From an uncultured Tolumonas sp. (GTDB lineage: Bacteria; Pseudomonadota; Gammaproteobacteria; Enterobacterales; Aeromonadaceae), in assembly GCA_903931645.1 (NCBI GenBank), contig CAIZDF010000541.1, positions 1 to 9,521 of the forward strand: a DNA stretch of 9,521 nt. The letters run 5' to 3'. The notes beneath the pieces were generated by a model. That model made no database searches. It had not been told where the DNA came from and saw nothing but the letters and a program-made list of their open reading frames with translations. Each line of letters begins with the position of its first letter. Position 1 is the first letter of the stretch. Shown one piece after another: positions 7,623-9,521 of the stretch. The translations under genes and the position numbers were made by a program.

Positions 7623-7690
7623 CTGATTTGTGTGAGCCAGTCAGCACAACCATAGGTTTTGTGCACTGGCGCAACAAAATCACCTGCTCA

Positions 7691-7712
7691 GTTTGCGGTA
7701 AACCTCACACAT
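7691..7712. promoter_or_regulatory. CRP-cAMP binding site candidate
   Basis: The core TGCGG-TAAACC-TCACA (7694-7709) matches TGTGA-N6-TCACA at 8 of 10 positions, with one perfect half and a T-rich right flank. It lies between the two MalT-box groups, as the CRP sites do in the E. coli malEp-malKp region. Joint CRP/MalT activation would give catabolite control of both operons. Confidence 0.5.
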
Positions 7713-7762
7713 TTTCTGCTAATTCAAGGTTTAACCCGCCACTCCACCAATCCGCCGACTAA

Positions 7763-7785
7763 CCTCCTCCACCCGCCTCATCCCC
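7763..7785 (-). promoter_or_regulatory. MalT-box pair, malK side, one a perfect match
   Basis: On the minus strand 7776-7785 reads GGGGATGAGG, a perfect match to the MalT box, and 7763-7772 reads GTGGAGGAGG (9 of 10). They are direct repeats 13 bp apart. The perfect box is centred about 37 bp upstream of the malK start site predicted from the -10-like GATGAT at 7805-7810, which is the spacing expected for a MalT promoter. Both boxes face away from malK; MalT boxes are asymmetric, so this orientation needs comparison with E. coli malKp. Confidence 0.7.
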
Positions 7786-7804
7786 CTCGAAAAACTTTTT
7801 TTTG

Positions 7805-7810
7805 GATGAT
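7805..7810 (+). promoter_or_regulatory. Possible malK -10 element
   Basis: GATGAT matches TATAAT at 4 of 6. It would give a start near 7817, with the perfect MalT box centred about -37 and no need for a -35, as in MalT-dependent promoters. CACTAT at 7832-7837 (3 of 6) is a weaker alternative. Confidence 0.35.
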
Positions 7811-7902
7811 TTACGCCTCGCTAACCCCGCGCACTATGAGCACCAGTCAGTAATCCGGTAGCAACACAAAAATCCGGGACATTCGGTGGTAAGGAGTAAT
7901 TC

Positions 7903-9012
7903 ATGGCGGGCGTGACACTACATAACGTAAGCAAAACCTACGGGGATGTGGCGATTTCCAAAGACATCAATCTGGAGATCCATAACGGCGAATTTGTGGT
8001 CTTTGTCGGTCCGTCCGGCTGCGGTAAATCGACGCTGCTGCGCATGATTGCAGGCTTAGAAGACATTACTGCCGGTGATTTGCTGATCGGCGAGAAACGC
8101 ATGAACGATGTGCCTCCTGCAGAACGCGGTGTCGGCATGGTGTTTCAATCGTATGCGCTCTATCCGCATCTTTCGGTGGCCGACAACATGTCGTTTGGCC
8201 TGAAACTGGCCGGCGCCGATAAACCGCAGATCCAGCAACGCGTCAATCATGCCTCGGAAGTGCTGCAACTGGCACATCTGCTCGATCGCAAACCGAAAGC
8301 CTTATCCGGCGGTCAGCGTCAGCGCGTCGCTATTGGCCGCACGCTGGTGGCCGAACCGCAAGTATTCCTGCTCGATGAACCACTGTCGAACCTCGATGCC
8401 GGCCTACGCGTACAGATGCGCATCGAAATTGCCCGTCTGCATAAACGGCTGCGCAGCACCATGATTTACGTCACTCACGATCAGGTCGAAGCGATGACAC
8501 TGGCCGACAAGATCGTGGTGCTGGAAGGCGGCCGCATTGCACAGGTCGGTAAACCACTTGAGCTATACCACTACCCAGCCAACCGTTTTGTCGCCGGCTT
8601 TATCGGCTCACCAAAAATGAACTTCCTGCCAGTACGAGTGCATGCCACCGAAGCCGAACGCGTGCAGGTCGAACTGCCGGATGAACAGCTGTTATGGCTG
8701 CAGGTAGATGGCCGCGATCTACAGGTCGGCAGCATGCTGTCACTCGGTATTCGCCCGGAACATCTACTGCCCGGTGACGAAGCCGAATACCGCCTGCGCG
8801 GTGAAATCAGCGTGGTCGAACAGCTGGGCAATGAAACCCAGATCCACGTGCAAATGCCCACTATTCAGCAAAATCTGGTCTATCGCCACAACGATGTCGC
8901 CCTGGTCGAGGAAGGTTCCATGATTGAAATTGGCCTGCCCGTCCATCGCTGTCATCTGTTCCGGGAGGATGGCACTGCTTGCCGTCGTCTGCATAAAGAA
9001 TTGGGCGTCTAG
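7903..9012 (+). CDS. malK: Maltose/maltodextrin import ATP-binding protein MalK
   Basis: The ATPase subunit; a MalK dimer powers MalFG. It is 369 aa (E. coli 371). In the nucleotide-binding domain the Walker A is GPSGCGKST (36-44), the Q-loop Gln82 ([11 protein letters not shown]), the ABC signature LSGGQ (134-138), and the Walker B VFLLDEP (154-160, catalytic Glu159). The D-loop is SNLD and the switch is His192 (VTHDQVEA). The C-terminal regulatory domain starts at about 236 ([10 protein letters not shown]) and ends in [17 protein letters not shown]. In E. coli MalK also holds MalT inactive without substrate and is the target of EIIA-Glc in inducer exclusion; Glu119, Ala124 and Phe241, positions linked to that control, are kept. 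The start ATG 7903 follows AAGGAG by 6 nt. It is the first gene of malK-lamB. UgpC-like ATPases are close relatives, but lamB and malEFG settle the call. Confidence 0.98.
   Translation: MAGVTLHNVSKTYGDVAISKDINLEIHNGEFVVFVGPSGCGKSTLLRMIAGLEDITAGDLLIGEKRMNDVPPAERGVGMVFQSYALYPHLSVADNMSFGLKLAGADKPQIQQRVNHASEVLQLAHLLDRKPKALSGGQRQRVAIGRTLVAEPQVFLLDEPLSNLDAGLRVQMRIEIARLHKRLRSTMIYVTHDQVEAMTLADKIVVLEGGRIAQVGKPLELYHYPANRFVAGFIGSPKMNFLPVRVHATEAERVQVELPDEQLLWLQVDGRDLQVGSMLSLGIRPEHLLPGDEAEYRLRGEISVVEQLGNETQIHVQMPTIQQNLVYRHNDVALVEEGSMIEIGLPVHRCHLFREDGTACRRLHKELGV

Positions 9013-9521
<509 letters not shown>

Larger units (their letters stand above)
7457..7902. promoter_or_regulatory. Divergent malE-malK control region
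   Basis: These 446 bp separate the start codons of malE (-) and malK (+) and hold no convincing gene. Contents from left to right are: the malE leader with its ribosome site (7463-7468); a MalT-box-like pair (7598-7607, 7613-7622); an imperfect palindrome (7636-7670); a CRP-like site (7691-7712); a second MalT-box pair (7763-7772, 7776-7785); an A5-C-T8 tract (7790-7803); a possible malK -10 element (7805-7810); and the malK leader with AAGGAG (7891-7896). From about 7735 to 7788 the plus strand is nearly free of G, which reflects dense MalT-box-like CCTCC motifs. The E. coli malEp-malKp divergon is likewise driven jointly by several MalT sites with CRP sites between, and the same plan is inferred here. 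Confidence 0.85.

Noticed and set aside
7628..7649. Inverted TTGTG...CACAA as a second CRP site
   Set aside because: The half-sites are separated by 10 to 12 bp rather than the 8 bp between TGTG and CACA in CRP sites; it is better seen as flank and part of the palindrome at 7636-7670.
7457..7666. Upstream extension of malE by 70 codons in the open frame
   Set aside because: The extension would bury a clear signal peptide. ATG 7456 has a good ribosome site, and the mature length then equals E. coli MalE.
7659..7853. A 64-codon plus-strand open frame in the control region
   Set aside because: TTG start, no ribosome site, low-complexity Pro/Thr-rich product, and it overlaps the MalT boxes.
7836..7853. 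Five-codon ATG-TAA frame in the malK leader (possible leader peptide)
   Set aside because: No ribosome site and no attenuator structure nearby; this is expected by chance.

Overview
This window is a maltose/maltodextrin regulon cluster from a gammaproteobacterium. Every mal product is close to its Escherichia coli counterpart in length and in motif positions: MalG is 296 aa, mature MalE is 370 aa, and MalK is 369 aa against 371. The gene order differs from E. coli, where malPQ and the malEFG/malK-lamB-malM divergon lie far apart. Here they are neighbours, with one extra gene between them. Roughly balanced GC and the gene order suggest an Aeromonadales-like relative (for example Tolumonas or Aeromonas), but that placement is inference. 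A dispersed repeat of the ERIC family, best known from Enterobacterales and Vibrio, also points to the gammaproteobacteria.

Layout: 1-354 (+) is the 3' end of malP (maltodextrin phosphorylase). 363-2480 (+) is malQ (4-alpha-glucanotransferase). 2440-2567 is a full-length ERIC-like element overlapping the end of malQ, and 2588-2611 is an intrinsic terminator for malPQ. 2610-3575 (-) is a convergent metallo-beta-lactamase-fold hydrolase of the NAPE-PLD/UlaG-like type. 3634-3660 is the terminator of the malEFG operon on the minus strand. 3715-4605 (-) is malG, 4618-6204 (-) malF and 6275-7456 (-) malE, with a strong hairpin between malE and malF. 7457-7902 is a 446-bp divergent control region with MalT-box-like sequences, a CRP-like site and an unexplained imperfect palindrome. 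7903-9012 (+) is malK. 9085 to the window end (+) is the 5' part of lamB.

The genes form one pathway. LamB passes maltodextrins across the outer membrane and MalE binds them in the periplasm. The MalFGK2 ABC transporter imports them, and MalQ and MalP convert them to glucose, longer dextrins and glucose-1-phosphate. The divergent control region should fire malEFG and malK-lamB together in response to MalT and CRP. No malT, malM or malZ is visible inside the window.

The most noteworthy observation is that the ERIC-like element begins inside malQ and supplies its last 12 codons and its stop, so the MalQ C-terminus is repeat-derived. I see no new multi-gene system. The only gene foreign to the pathway is the lone metallo-hydrolase, and its link to maltose use is unknown.
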